Positions 37,146 to 47,746 are shown, numbered from the stretch's first letter. The stretch is DNA of 64,000 bases from Aequorivita sp. (GCA_024637015.1 JAGXGE010000001.1:85255-149254), one strand, 5' to 3'. The notes: generated by a model from the sequence alone, not told the origin. A program made the numbers and translations.

Positions 37146-37838
37146 TTAAAATTCATATTTAAAAAAACTTATTTCTCTGGCATAAATTTTTGAAATCCAT
37201 TCAACCTCTTTACTTTTTAGAATATCCTTATAATTTCTTTTGTCTTTACGAAGATTGCCTTTTGCCTTTTTATCCGGCAAACTTAATTTTCCGTTTAAAT
37301 TAAACCTATTGTTTAAATCTAAAATTGCCTGGTCAAGCTCTTCATATTTATATATCTTGTCAACAATTGGGATTGAATTATTGGTATATAATTCAAACCC
37401 CTTGACTTTTCCTGCATCACCACATTCTATAAAACTCAATATGGATTCATATTTATCAGGACCTCCGTTGTGGAAATACCAAGAGATAACTTTATCAAAA
37501 GGATTTCTTTCAAAACAAAATTTATAATAAGTATTCCAAATTTCTGGAGAAACATTCCTTTTAACATTGTTTGCAGAAATATGATTATAAAATTTCATTT
37601 TTTGTTTTCTAAATAAAATTATCTTAATCAATTCCCTTAGGGTATATTTTTTTTTCAAAACCATATAGTTTTGTGGACCACGATACCCAAGACTTTTTCT
37701 GTATTTTTCATCTTGAAGAGCAATAGGAGTAATGATATCTTCTTCTCCACAGATACTGGATAATGCAATTTCGAAACTTGTTCCCGCTGTTTTTTCGGTT
37801 TTTATAAAAATGAATTTATGTTTATGTGATATTATCAT
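37146..37838 (-). CDS. Sulfotransferase family protein
   Basis: HKFIFIKTEKTAGTSFEIAL (5'-PSB-like) and FCFERNPFDKVISWYF (3'-PB-like). Confidence 0.8.
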   Translation of the reverse strand: MIISHKHKFIFIKTEKTAGTSFEIALSSICGEEDIITPIALQDEKYRKSLGYRGPQNYMVLKKKYTLRELIKIILFRKQKMKFYNHISANNVKRNVSPEIWNTYYKFCFERNPFDKVISWYFHNGGPDKYESILSFIECGDAGKVKGFELYTNNSIPIVDKIYKYEELDQAILDLNNRFNLNGKLSLPDKKAKGNLRKDKRNYKDILKSKEVEWISKIYAREISFFKYEF

Positions 37839-38070
37839 TTTTTGCTACTATCGTTAAGGATTTTTATTAAGTTTCATTATGTCGTTAGATTTTTATCTTC
37901 TGAACTTCATCGCTTAAAAATATTATAACTTAAGTTATTAATTTCTTGGCTTCTATTTTCTTGGCTTCTAAGTATGGTATATATTATTATATTCAAAATA
38001 CCTTTCTATTTATTATTAAAAAGGTTCTTGATGCTGAATGATTTGAGAAAGGGCGAGACAAATATACTCT

Positions 38071-39132
38071 TCAATATTTTGAAAGAATTAGTGATTGATA
38101 AAGCTTTGCATAATTATCCACTTCCTGTTGCAAGGTATGATTTTCAGCTATATTTTGAATTCCTATTTTATTCAATTTATTTTTATCCAATTCTGGTATC
38201 TTATAAATATCCATAATCTTTTGAATCAGTTCATCGGGATGTTTTAAATCGAAAATATTCTCCGCATTCAACAAATATCTTGCTCCACCGCCAGAGTCTG
38301 AACTCAAAACGGGTACACCACAAGCCATGGCCTCCAAAATAGAAACAGGCAAACCTTCTTGGATTGAAGAGAGAATAAATAAATCTAAACCCCTTAAAAC
38401 GTTTGGGATATTTTTGTTTTCAATAAAGCCTTGAAAATGCACGCGATTTTCCAACCCATTATTTTTTATATAATTGTTAAGCACTTGTATGTATTTTTCA
38501 TCTTCGTTACCATACAGGTGTAATATTATATTTTCAGGAAGTTTTTTAAGGGTTTTAACAATCGCCATTTGATTTTTATTGGCATTAATATTCCCAATGC
38601 ACCCAATATTAAAGTTTTGGTGAGGCAATTTTCCCATAGGCTTAAAAAACTCTATATCAACACCATGAGGAATAAAAGAAATTTTATTTCGAAAGACCAA
38701 GGAATTGAAAAAGCGGTTTTTCATCTCTGGATTGTCATAGGCAATATGATTTGACAACAAGCTTTTCAATTGCCAACGTTTAGACCACGAATTGTTTTTC
38801 TTGGTATATAAATATTTTACAGCCGAAACCCTACACGACAATGCTTCTAAGTAATTGGACTTATAATCCCAAGAATGTAAAATGTCTATTTTATGATCTT
38901 TTAAAAGACTTCTAAAACTTAAAATACTCTGGATTTTGTTAGAAGTCCATTTGAATTCAAGGCATCTATTTTTTGAAATATCAGCTGGTATAGCTTCAGG
39001 AAATTTCTCTACGCAGATATAGGGGTCGAAAGCTGTTTTATCGATATGTCTAAATAATGAAAGTAAGACGTATTGACTACCCGCAGTTTTAAAATTGGGA
39101 ATTGTATATAAAATTTTTATGCGCTTATCCAT
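38071..39132 (-). CDS. GT4 family glycosyltransferase
   Basis: IGCIGNINANKNQMAIVKTL; SIQEGLPVSILEAMACGVPVLSSDSGG. Confidence 0.9.
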   Translation of the reverse strand: MDKRIKILYTIPNFKTAGSQYVLLSLFRHIDKTAFDPYICVEKFPEAIPADISKNRCLEFKWTSNKIQSILSFRSLLKDHKIDILHSWDYKSNYLEALSCRVSAVKYLYTKKNNSWSKRWQLKSLLSNHIAYDNPEMKNRFFNSLVFRNKISFIPHGVDIEFFKPMGKLPHQNFNIGCIGNINANKNQMAIVKTLKKLPENIILHLYGNEDEKYIQVLNNYIKNNGLENRVHFQGFIENKNIPNVLRGLDLFILSSIQEGLPVSILEAMACGVPVLSSDSGGGARYLLNAENIFDLKHPDELIQKIMDIYKIPELDKNKLNKIGIQNIAENHTLQQEVDNYAKLYQSLILSKY

Positions 39133-40513
39133 TGCTACGGGTTCTGTACCACACTGCTAAGGTAAGCAACATACTTAAAGGATGCGAATAAGTTACAGCA
39201 TCCCCTGTTTTAAAATTATTGTAAAAGCGTGCAAGCAAGGGTTTGGAAATAAACGGATGTAGGTTTTCTGAAAAAAGCCATTGCTGTAGCTTTTCATCGT
39301 TTTCCATTCCTAAAAACTGAAGTTCCCAATTGCGTTGTATATAAGGTTTCCCCATTTTAAGCTTCAACTCCCTTTTTAATTTATTGCTTATGCGATACGG
39401 TAAGTTGTTAGGAGATACATTCTTTTCAAATGTAAATAGATTGTAGGGCCTATGATCCTGCCAAGTTATTTTAGCCAAAGCAGGATTTTGCTGTTTTATA
39501 TAGGCTATTTGAAGTTTGCGGTCAGCCAAATATTCCTCTGGGACGGTACAGATAAATTCACACATCCTATCGTCATAATAAGGCAAGCTTACAGGGTGCG
39601 CGGCCTCAAAAACTGAAAGGTTTACGGAGGTCCAACGCGGTGCCCAATACAAACTTTTAAAGGCACGCAATTTAGCACTTGGGTTTTCTATGTCAATGCT
39701 ATTAAGCAAGGTTCCAATCCTTTCTCGCAAATACCCTTCAAAATCACCCTCCAGCTCCCATTCTTGCCAAAGCGCTATGGCGAGTTCCATTCCGCCTTTT
39801 TTGACAATTTTCTTAATACTAATTTCTAACAAATCTTCTTCCTTTGCTCCTTCTGGCGCCCCCCGATCAAAAAGCACATCGCCCCAGTGGCCTAATGAAA
39901 AGACACCCTCCATATTTTTTAATTCTTCAATAATAGCCATTTGGCGAGGATGCGTAAAATCGGAATAACAATGGTTTATGGAAGCCAATTCTTCCAGTTT
40001 TGGCCAAAGATATCCTGATTCAATAGTAAACTCCTCAAAATCAAATGCACATACTTTTGCAATTTGCTTCCCAATCCGACTTTCCGAAAAACCACCTTTA
40101 AACGAATAACTATAGGATGTTACGGACTTTTTAAGTTTTGCCAGGGCAACAGCTTGTGTACGACTGTCCAATCCTCCCGACAGCGGGAGAATTACTTTTA
40201 AATCTTTAAGTTGCTCCGAAATAATTTGCTCAAACAAGGTGGTAAATTCCTCCAATGCCGTTTCAAAACTAATATCCCTCGGACTGTAATGCCATTGGAA
40301 CCAGGGTTTGCTTTCAACTAAAAACCCATTATCATCCAGGGTATTTAACGAAGCTGGGGGAAGTACTTTTTGGTCTTTCCAATAGGTATCCGCATCCAAA
40401 AAGAAACCTGTAGCGGTGAAGATGCAGATGGCTTTTTTGTTCAATTCGTGGAGGGTGTTGACCTTAACAAATCGCTGATGGATCGGGATTATTTGGGTTT
40501 TTATTGTGGGCAT
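39125..40513 (-). CDS. Asparagine synthase-like protein lacking an obvious glutaminase domain
   Basis: ILPLSGGLDSRTQAVAL (SGGxDS PP-loop); SLPYYDDRMCEFICTVPEEYLADRKLQIAYIK; no N-terminal Met-Cys. Confidence 0.8.
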   Translation of the reverse strand: MPTIKTQIIPIHQRFVKVNTLHELNKKAICIFTATGFFLDADTYWKDQKVLPPASLNTLDDNGFLVESKPWFQWHYSPRDISFETALEEFTTLFEQIISEQLKDLKVILPLSGGLDSRTQAVALAKLKKSVTSYSYSFKGGFSESRIGKQIAKVCAFDFEEFTIESGYLWPKLEELASINHCYSDFTHPRQMAIIEELKNMEGVFSLGHWGDVLFDRGAPEGAKEEDLLEISIKKIVKKGGMELAIALWQEWELEGDFEGYLRERIGTLLNSIDIENPSAKLRAFKSLYWAPRWTSVNLSVFEAAHPVSLPYYDDRMCEFICTVPEEYLADRKLQIAYIKQQNPALAKITWQDHRPYNLFTFEKNVSPNNLPYRISNKLKRELKLKMGKPYIQRNWELQFLGMENDEKLQQWLFSENLHPFISKPLLARFYNNFKTGDAVTYSHPLSMLLTLAVWYRTRSNG

Positions 40514-40551
40514 TTGTGTTTTTGTGTGATTCGTAAAAGTAATTAAATATT

Positions 40552-40752
40552 ACATCCCTCCCAACCTCTACTTCGACTACGCTCAGCACAGGCTCTTCAA
40601 AGGGAGGAGTTAGATTTGTAACTAAAATTAAAATTGGGAGTTCAATCAAAAGATTTCCATTTTAATGGCTCGTATATTATAATAACCACAAATCCTATAT
40701 AAAAAAGAAAATTTGCCCCCTCCCTTTGAAGGGAGGGCTTGGGGAGGGATGT
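40552..40752. repeat. Gene-less palindromic element of the ACATCCCTCCC family, complete inverted arms
   Basis: ACATCCCTCCCAACCTCTACTTCGACTACGCTCAGCACAGGCTCTTCAAAGGGAGGAG ... CCCCCTCCCTTTGAAGGGAGGGCTTGGGGAGGGATGT. Confidence 0.9.
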
Positions 40753-40754
40753 TT

Positions 40755-41939
40755 TTAAGCTTGTTTCAATTCAACCACTTCATAATACAACCCTTCCATC
40801 CCCCGGACCATCTGTTTTTCATTATGCTGCTTTTCCACTTTTCTTCGAGCCTCGATCCTAACTTTTTCAATCTTATCTATAGGTAACCCAAGAAAATGAA
40901 TAATTGCCACTGTCAATGCCTCTGGATCTCTAATAGGCACTATCCAACCATTAATCCCCTCCTCAATCAATTCCGGCACCCCACCACAATCAGTACTAAT
41001 TACAGGTAAACCAATAGCCATAGCCTCTACCACCACGTTCGGAATACCCTCTTCCAAACTAGGCATCAATAGCAAAGAGGCTTCGCGCATCAACTTGAAA
41101 ACCTCCTCTTGTGGCTTTCGTTTCTCCAAAACCACATAATCCTGCAACCCAAGATCATCAACTAAAAACTGTAACTCCTCATCTCCTGACCCTCCTATGA
41201 TGGTATAACTGAAGGCAATATTTCTTTCTTTCATCAATTTACAGCAATGCAATGCATAGTCATACCCCTTAATCCAGTGTGCCCTACCAATAGATACTAT
41301 TTTCAAAGGTTTTGAAAGTGAATATTCTTCAAAAAAGGGCATTTGTTCTAAGGGCAGCCCAGTATAGATTACCTTATCAACCTTTTCCGATGATGCCCAA
41401 ATTTTATCGCCATTGGCTGAAATAGCTTTGGAAACCGAATGAAATCCCGCCATTTTCGGATACCATTCTTGCAGATATTTAAAGTTGTTTTCATCAACAA
41501 ATGGTCGAACATTGCTATGGAAGCCCCTTTGACTTAATATAACCGGAATTTCCTGTTTTAAAAGCACTTCTTCAAACCATGGGATTACAGAGGGCCATTG
41601 TAGATGTATTATAACTGGCGAAATGATTTTAAGAGCCAAGTCCAAGTTTTGCTGTTGCAATACTTGGCGTTTCCCTTGTATTAATTTTCTAAGAGTAGGG
41701 AACATTAAATTGAATTTCTTCGACTGTAAAAGTTTGCCCAAGGTAGTAACTATAAACTTCAGCTTGCTTTGGTTGCTTCCCAGTGAAACATAACTTACTC
41801 CACTTAAGGGTTGCATTAACTTCTCATTAAACCCCAGAATATAAACTTGATGATTTAATGCCAAGCCTTTTACCAAACGGTTAATAAAGGGCGTGGTTTT
41901 AAAGCTGCCGTCGAAGATGATTATTTTTAAAGGTTTCAA
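40755..41939 (-). CDS. GT4 family glycosyltransferase
   Basis: KIVSIGRAHWIKGYDYALHCC; PSLEEGIPNVVVEAMAIGLPVISTDCGGVPELIE. Confidence 0.92.
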   Translation of the reverse strand: MKPLKIIIFDGSFKTTPFINRLVKGLALNHQVYILGFNEKLMQPLSGVSYVSLGSNQSKLKFIVTTLGKLLQSKKFNLMFPTLRKLIQGKRQVLQQQNLDLALKIISPVIIHLQWPSVIPWFEEVLLKQEIPVILSQRGFHSNVRPFVDENNFKYLQEWYPKMAGFHSVSKAISANGDKIWASSEKVDKVIYTGLPLEQMPFFEEYSLSKPLKIVSIGRAHWIKGYDYALHCCKLMKERNIAFSYTIIGGSGDEELQFLVDDLGLQDYVVLEKRKPQEEVFKLMREASLLLMPSLEEGIPNVVVEAMAIGLPVISTDCGGVPELIEEGINGWIVPIRDPEALTVAIIHFLGLPIDKIEKVRIEARRKVEKQHNEKQMVRGMEGLYYEVVELKQA

Positions 41940-41940
41940 A

Positions 41941-42762
41941 CTATCGATTTTTTGATACTCTTTTATACCCTAATTTCTTTTTGATATACAATATCAAATT
42001 TGTCGGACTCCATCTATAGGGAATTATCCCTATTTTAGGAATATACAACCTTTTATATTCTACGCTGTTTATTTTTGCAGCAAATTTATCCATAGATTCA
42101 AAATCCAAAAAATGTGGGGTAATAATTCCATTTTTATAACCTAACCGCTCGTGTATAATCTTTACTTTTTGATCAAGGATAATCATACTTGAAAATCCGT
42201 GTTCATTATAACAATTGGGCAAAATTGAAAATCGTATGGATTCAAAATTCATTAATACCGCCTCACGTAGTCCAGGCATATCATTACCCATTTTTTTTTC
42301 TACACAGAATTGTAACCAATCTGCTAAAACTTTTTGCATCGCTAAACTCCTTCTGTACACAATAACTCCGCTATTAAATTCTGGGAAAATTTTTTTATAA
42401 CTCAAGCCTTCTAAATTAGTAGTATGCAGTTTTTGCTCTAAAGTAGTCGCAAAATCAACTAAATCCAAAACTTCAAATAGCTCAGAGATAGTGTCTGTAA
42501 TAAAAGTATCTGAATCCAAAAAAATCGTTTGGTCAAAAGGGGTATTTTGCATTCCCATAACCTTGGAGAGGTAAGTATAATTGATAAGCTCTTCAATTTC
42601 AATAACCACATCAAATGCACGCTTCACTTCTTCTGTATTCAGTTCTGGACTGCATATTAAGCATACTGGCTCAACATTCATCCTCTTTAAAGATTTCATC
42701 GAAATTAATGCCTCATCAACAAATTTTTGGCGATTGGCTATATATAAAAAACCTTTAGTCAT
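41941..42762 (-). CDS. Nucleotide-diphospho-sugar transferase-like glycosyltransferase
   Basis: QTIFLDSDTFITDTISELFEVLD; FPEFNSGVIVYRRS. Confidence 0.75.
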   Translation of the reverse strand: MTKGFLYIANRQKFVDEALISMKSLKRMNVEPVCLICSPELNTEEVKRAFDVVIEIEELINYTYLSKVMGMQNTPFDQTIFLDSDTFITDTISELFEVLDLVDFATTLEQKLHTTNLEGLSYKKIFPEFNSGVIVYRRSLAMQKVLADWLQFCVEKKMGNDMPGLREAVLMNFESIRFSILPNCYNEHGFSSMIILDQKVKIIHERLGYKNGIITPHFLDFESMDKFAAKINSVEYKRLYIPKIGIIPYRWSPTNLILYIKKKLGYKRVSKNR

Positions 42763-43775
42763 TTCATTGATTTATAAAACTTATCCAATTGCAAAGCTAC
42801 TATTTCCCATGCCAAAAGCTCGGCCTTTTTTCTGGAGGCTTCTCCCGCTTCATTTAATCTTTTTTGACTTTTTAATAATGAAATTATTTCTACTGAAAAA
42901 TTACTTTCATTTTTAATTAAAACACTACCGGTGCTGCTTAAGTATGAAAAATTTCCCCCAACATCACTAGTTATAATAGGCAGGCCACAGGCAATTGCTT
43001 CCAAAAGGGAGTTACATGCCGTGCTATCCAGCATGGGCAAAAATAAAAGGGAAGCTTCTTGATAAAGTGTCCGTAGCTCTTCGTCATTTACGTCTGATAA
43101 AATATCGATATAACTATGTGGCTCAATCTTGCTATTATATGCTGGATGAATAACCACATTAATTCTCAAATTGACTATTCTTGCAGCAAGTTTTGGTACA
43201 GTTCTATTAAACGTATCAAAATCCCGAAGATGCTGGCCCACAAACAACAAGGTATTTTTCTTTTTTATTGATGGTTTTGGCACAAAAAATTTCGTATCCA
43301 CACCATGGGGAATATAGGTAACGTTCTCCAATTGCAACCAATCCTTTAAAAAATCCACCTGATTGGCGCCCACAGCAATTACCCCATCCAACTTCTGCAA
43401 GGCTGCCGTATTGGTAATAGTCTCTTTTAAAATTTCGGGGGGCTTATGAAAGGTTGCACAAAATTTGGTATTGGGAAAACTGCGCTTGAAAAACCCTAAA
43501 TGTCGTATGTCGCGTTCCCCATTTAAAAAGTGGACGACATTTTTTTGTCCCCTTCTTTTTTTAAGCAATTGATAGAGTTCAATCGCTTTTAATACACTCC
43601 CAACATTGTAATTCCCCATAACTTGGGAGTGAAAAGTCGCTAAAATTTTAGCAAGACGAAACGGAAACTTGGTCCTCCCATAAACCACTTTGGCATCCAG
43701 ATAATCCAGCAACCTACCATAGCCAGAATTACTGGCATGGTGTGGAGAGCGATGGTGGATTAGGAATACATTCAC
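42759..43775 (-). CDS. GT4 family glycosyltransferase
   Basis: LLFVGQHLRDFDTFNRTVP; LDSTACNSLLEAIACGLPIITSDVGG. Confidence 0.88.
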   Translation of the reverse strand: MNVFLIHHRSPHHASNSGYGRLLDYLDAKVVYGRTKFPFRLAKILATFHSQVMGNYNVGSVLKAIELYQLLKKRRGQKNVVHFLNGERDIRHLGFFKRSFPNTKFCATFHKPPEILKETITNTAALQKLDGVIAVGANQVDFLKDWLQLENVTYIPHGVDTKFFVPKPSIKKKNTLLFVGQHLRDFDTFNRTVPKLAARIVNLRINVVIHPAYNSKIEPHSYIDILSDVNDEELRTLYQEASLLFLPMLDSTACNSLLEAIACGLPIITSDVGGNFSYLSSTGSVLIKNESNFSVEIISLLKSQKRLNEAGEASRKKAELLAWEIVALQLDKFYKSMK

Positions 43776-43777
43776 AA

Positions 43778-44914
43778 CTACACAAGCGGTTTGTTTAACA
43801 TAAGCTCCAAGATACGTCTTGTATTTTGAACAGGGTGTATATGTGTTTCAAAATAGGCTCGAGCGTTCTTTGAAAGATGGGTAGCAAGGCCTTCATCTTC
43901 TAAAACCAGTTTTATTTTTTCAATTAGTTCCGCATCGTTTGTAAAATACAAGAGCTCTTTTCCCTCCTCAAGCGGCATTGGTAGCTCTGCGGTAAGTGGT
44001 TCGGCAATGATTACCTTCCCTTGTGAAAGGTATTCCGCCATCTTCCAAGCGGGTGAATTTGCCAAACCCCGTGTATAAATAACTATTTTCGCCTTCTTCA
44101 TGGCATCTAAATATGCCTCGGGAGCAATAGGTACATTGGTTAAGGCATCCCCGTATTTTTCAGTAGCGCCTTTTGAGGGCACAAAACCACCCATAAATCT
44201 ATCGGGGAAATGTTTTCGCAACAGTTTTATAAGATGGTAACGCTGTTGATGGATTTCTTTTACATCCACGTCATTTTCGTGAAGAAAACAGCGGGTTTGG
44301 AATAGAATGCTATTTTTTGTAGCTACTTCATAATTTTCAAAACGGGTAATACTTCGAGAAGTATTTATAAATTTCCAATGCTTTTTTTGGGCATTATAGG
44401 CTTTAAAAAGACGTTTAAAAAGGTATCGATCCTTTTTTAGATTAAGCTTTAGATTAGCCAAAAAGAACCCTAAAAAAAACTTAAAACCATCGTGTTTATA
44501 GTCAGAATGGTTACCGAAGGTGACGCCCAATTTATGGATTTTGGCCTTTGAATATGCTTGTATTGGGCTCACATAGCTACTTTGAAAATTTCGCTTGAAA
44601 TAAAAGTCACAAATATTCAAAGCAGCTTCTGAAAAATGCTCCGCAAAATCATATAGATCGGTTGCAAAACGTATTTCTTTATTTGTTGATTCGTCAACCA
44701 AAGTATAAAAAGAAGCTTTGGGGAAAGGTCGCTTGGTTTTTGACACATCTCCGTGTGCCCCTACGGTCAAGGTTCCTATATTTTTCTTTAGATAGAGTTG
44801 CACCTCAACCCGTATTATCCCCATTTGTTCAAGTTCAAAAAGCCCTGTTTGGATATAAGAGGAATGGTTAAGTTCCTGTGGGGTGTGGATGATGACAGTA
44901 AAATTGGGCTCCAT
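43778..44914 (-). CDS. Glycosyltransferase family protein, divergent
   Basis: C-terminal AKIVIYTRGLANSPAWKMAEYLSQGKVIIAEPL resembles a GT-B donor domain; ATG 44914 preferred. Confidence 0.55.
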   Translation of the reverse strand: MEPNFTVIIHTPQELNHSSYIQTGLFELEQMGIIRVEVQLYLKKNIGTLTVGAHGDVSKTKRPFPKASFYTLVDESTNKEIRFATDLYDFAEHFSEAALNICDFYFKRNFQSSYVSPIQAYSKAKIHKLGVTFGNHSDYKHDGFKFFLGFFLANLKLNLKKDRYLFKRLFKAYNAQKKHWKFINTSRSITRFENYEVATKNSILFQTRCFLHENDVDVKEIHQQRYHLIKLLRKHFPDRFMGGFVPSKGATEKYGDALTNVPIAPEAYLDAMKKAKIVIYTRGLANSPAWKMAEYLSQGKVIIAEPLTAELPMPLEEGKELLYFTNDAELIEKIKLVLEDEGLATHLSKNARAYFETHIHPVQNTRRILELMLNKPLV

Positions 44915-44922
44915 CCTACAAA

Positions 44923-46053
44923 TTAACGAAAAACTTGTTTTATGGAAGCTTTTAAAGCCTCTTCTGTTTGGGAAAGGCTCCATTTATTTTCTGCTATTAA
45001 CCTTGCATTTTCTTGCAAACGGTCTTGCATATCTGGGGACTGTAAGTATTTTAAAATACGTTCTGAAAAGGTTTCCTTAGTAGCTAATATACCATTAAGT
45101 TCATTCTCAATTAGCTCATCGGGACCGCCAGAACCTTTTAAAGCAGCTACCGGAGTACTGCAGGACATTGCTTCCACTATCACCATTCCAAAAGATTCGT
45201 GGGCACTGGGCAGTAATAATAGCGTAGCTTTTTGATAAAACGGCACCAATTGTTTTTGCTCAATACTACCCACAAAATTAATCTGCTCCGTTACATTCAA
45301 TTGCTTTGCTCGGTCTTTTAGTTCAGAAAAATAGGTTTCGTCACTTACTGGCCCCACTATAGTCAACCTAACACCTTTCTTTTGATTATTCTTTAGATAA
45401 ACAAGTGTTTCAATACACAGTTCGATTTGTTTCAATCGCGAAATTCGCCCAACAAAAAGCAAATCAATACGTTCTGTTTCCTTCTTTTTAGGAGTAAACA
45501 ACGAAGTGTCTATGCCCAATGGCATTACCATAATATTAAGATTTCTAAAGGACTCCTTTTGGAGCAATTGTCTTTTTTGGATTTCCGTATGTACAATAAT
45601 ATGATGAGCGTTTTGATAATACGCTAAAGTTTGAGAATTTTCGGATATATGAATGCCTCCAATAATTGTTATATAAGGCTTACCCTGTTTAACCAACATT
45701 TTTGATAGTTTAAAACAATACGGACTGCCGTGACCGGACATATTGATAATTGTAACATCTGGTGCATTAAAAAAAGAGTGCCAATAATGAAAAAGCGAAT
45801 GTTGCTTACGCCAACCATGACGCTTTTTAATAAGAGGTTTGGTAATGGGCCAAAATATTTTTTTTATACTATTTAGTTTTTTTGTGAATGGAAATAAATT
45901 ACCTGTAAAGTAAGCTATTGAAACCTCATAACCTTCCTCCTGTAACTTGCGCAATGCATTTTCATGGGGTTTGCTGTGCGAAAAATAAAGATTTTTTTCA
46001 CATAGACCAATGGCTTTGGCGGAGAAGGGATGTAAAAGGACTATGGTTTTCAA
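44923..46053 (-). CDS. GT4 family glycosyltransferase
   Basis: LLFVGRISRLKQIELCIETL; SAHESFGMVIVEAMSCSTPVAALKGSGGPDEL. Confidence 0.92.
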   Translation of the reverse strand: MKTIVLLHPFSAKAIGLCEKNLYFSHSKPHENALRKLQEEGYEVSIAYFTGNLFPFTKKLNSIKKIFWPITKPLIKKRHGWRKQHSLFHYWHSFFNAPDVTIINMSGHGSPYCFKLSKMLVKQGKPYITIIGGIHISENSQTLAYYQNAHHIIVHTEIQKRQLLQKESFRNLNIMVMPLGIDTSLFTPKKKETERIDLLFVGRISRLKQIELCIETLVYLKNNQKKGVRLTIVGPVSDETYFSELKDRAKQLNVTEQINFVGSIEQKQLVPFYQKATLLLLPSAHESFGMVIVEAMSCSTPVAALKGSGGPDELIENELNGILATKETFSERILKYLQSPDMQDRLQENARLIAENKWSLSQTEEALKASIKQVFR

Positions 46054-46054
46054 A

Positions 46055-46804
46055 CTAAATAAGCCTTATGGAATTAATAATTTTTTCCTTTTTAAATTTA
46101 TCAATATTTTTAATAATCTTTATTCTAAAACTTGAAGGTGCTTTTAAAATAGCCGTTTCACTATAGTTCTGAAGAATAGAATTTTTAAGAATATATTCTT
46201 CATAAATTTTAATGTCATTCTTATTATTTTCTTCAGCCTTTAATTTTTGTGCATTTGATAAATTTGAGTATTTAAAATAGTTCTCATTATTTTTTCTTTG
46301 ATTCTTATGTTGAACTTTTCCAATTAATTTTTTATCCAAAACATCTTGAAGGTAATTTAAAGATTTATTGTATTCATCAGTATTACCAATAAAATCAAAA
46401 TTATCAAGAAACTCTTTTGCGAGAATATATTCGTTTACACCAGCAATCTTTTTTACCATGAAATCGTTATAAAAGTCATTATTTATAAACTCATCAATAG
46501 AATTAACCCATCCTGTATCTTTTAGATGATTGTATTGAGAGATATAACGTTCCAATGGGCTTCTCAAAAAAATAATCCTTTTAGATTTAGGTAGAAAATC
46601 TAGGTATGGCCTTATACTATGGCCGCCAATACCCGAAGGACAATAGCGAAGTAATTTTTTATATTGTATTGCTGTTAAGTCATTTCTTTTTTCATTCCCC
46701 CCATACTTATTTTTTGTGATATGTAGATAGCGTGGGTAAGTTAAGGACAGAATCTCGTTAAAAGAGGTCCCTGCACATTTTTCTATGTGGGTAAATAAAA
46801 ACAT
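46055..46804 (-). CDS. Sulfotransferase family protein
   Basis: MFLFTHIEKCAGTSFNEIL; RIIFLRSPLERYISQYNHL. Confidence 0.82.
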   Translation of the reverse strand: MFLFTHIEKCAGTSFNEILSLTYPRYLHITKNKYGGNEKRNDLTAIQYKKLLRYCPSGIGGHSIRPYLDFLPKSKRIIFLRSPLERYISQYNHLKDTGWVNSIDEFINNDFYNDFMVKKIAGVNEYILAKEFLDNFDFIGNTDEYNKSLNYLQDVLDKKLIGKVQHKNQRKNNENYFKYSNLSNAQKLKAEENNKNDIKIYEEYILKNSILQNYSETAILKAPSSFRIKIIKNIDKFKKEKIINSIRLI

Positions 46805-47743
46805 TTATAGGTCTTTTATTTTTTGTTTAATTCTTTTCCAAAAACTTTTTATTTTTTTTTTCTTAATGCGTCTATATTCTCTTACATTATAACCATCAAA
46901 CAAATTCCTAAATTCATTTAAGGTCTTCGTAAAGTCTGAATGTTTTTTATAATGCATCCCAGTATAGCTAATATAAAACTGCTGTGGCTGATCTTGATAT
47001 TTTATTTCACTACATTTCATCCTCCGCTTCCAATTGATAAAATGTAAGTACATAACCTCATTGATTGGCTTCCCGTTTTTGAGCTCCAGCATTTTTCCAT
47101 CCTTCCAAAGCCATTTATCCAAATAATATTCTTGATGTGCTTTCCCATTATCATTATTCATCAAATAATCTTCCCACCAAATTCTATATTTAAGGCGCAT
47201 TTCGTCATTATTTAACAACACCGTAAATGCTTCTTCATCCATCCGCATCAACTTATCAATAGATAACATTTCTTTATATGCTGGTATTGATAAGTATAGT
47301 GAATTTATAGCTGCATTATTTCTCAAAATCGTAAAATGTCCCGCAATGGCTTCCTTTCTGCTTGAAAAAATATCATAGTTGGATAAGATGGTTTCAGTAA
47401 CATACCTCCGTATATTTCCCCAAATGATGTCCACATCGCAAAATCCCCAAAAATCATAACCTGAAATATATTCCTGGAATAGTTCACCATAAGCAGGCCT
47501 TAAGTCACATAATTTACGGGGAGATAAAGGAACATCCATGCCTAGAACATTATTTATTTTGGTCTTTAGTGATTCCAAAGATGTTGTGACAAAACGAACG
47601 TTCTGAGGGAACTCATTTGGTATTTCACAATCAGTAATAAACAACCAATTGATGGAAGGGTTTTGTGCAATGGAAACTAAATGCGCGTCGAACCAAAGCG
47701 GCCATTTTCCTAGATATGGTATAATGAGAATAACGGACTTCAT
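46805..47743 (-). CDS. DUF6625-like protein (GT-A-like fold suspected)
   Basis: SVILIIPYLGKWPLWFDAHLVSIAQNPSINWLFITDC; FWGFCDVDIIWGNIRRY; GHFTILRN. Confidence 0.75.
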   Translation of the reverse strand: MKSVILIIPYLGKWPLWFDAHLVSIAQNPSINWLFITDCEIPNEFPQNVRFVTTSLESLKTKINNVLGMDVPLSPRKLCDLRPAYGELFQEYISGYDFWGFCDVDIIWGNIRRYVTETILSNYDIFSSRKEAIAGHFTILRNNAAINSLYLSIPAYKEMLSIDKLMRMDEEAFTVLLNNDEMRLKYRIWWEDYLMNNDNGKAHQEYYLDKWLWKDGKMLELKNGKPINEVMYLHFINWKRRMKCSEIKYQDQPQQFYISYTGMHYKKHSDFTKTLNEFRNLFDGYNVREYRRIKKKKIKSFWKRIKQKIKDL

Positions 47744-47746
47744 CGT

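Noticed and set aside
40464-40649. Minus-strand 61-aa ORF
   Set aside because: Largely a translation of the palindromic repeat (FEEPVLSVVEVEVG); not an independent gene
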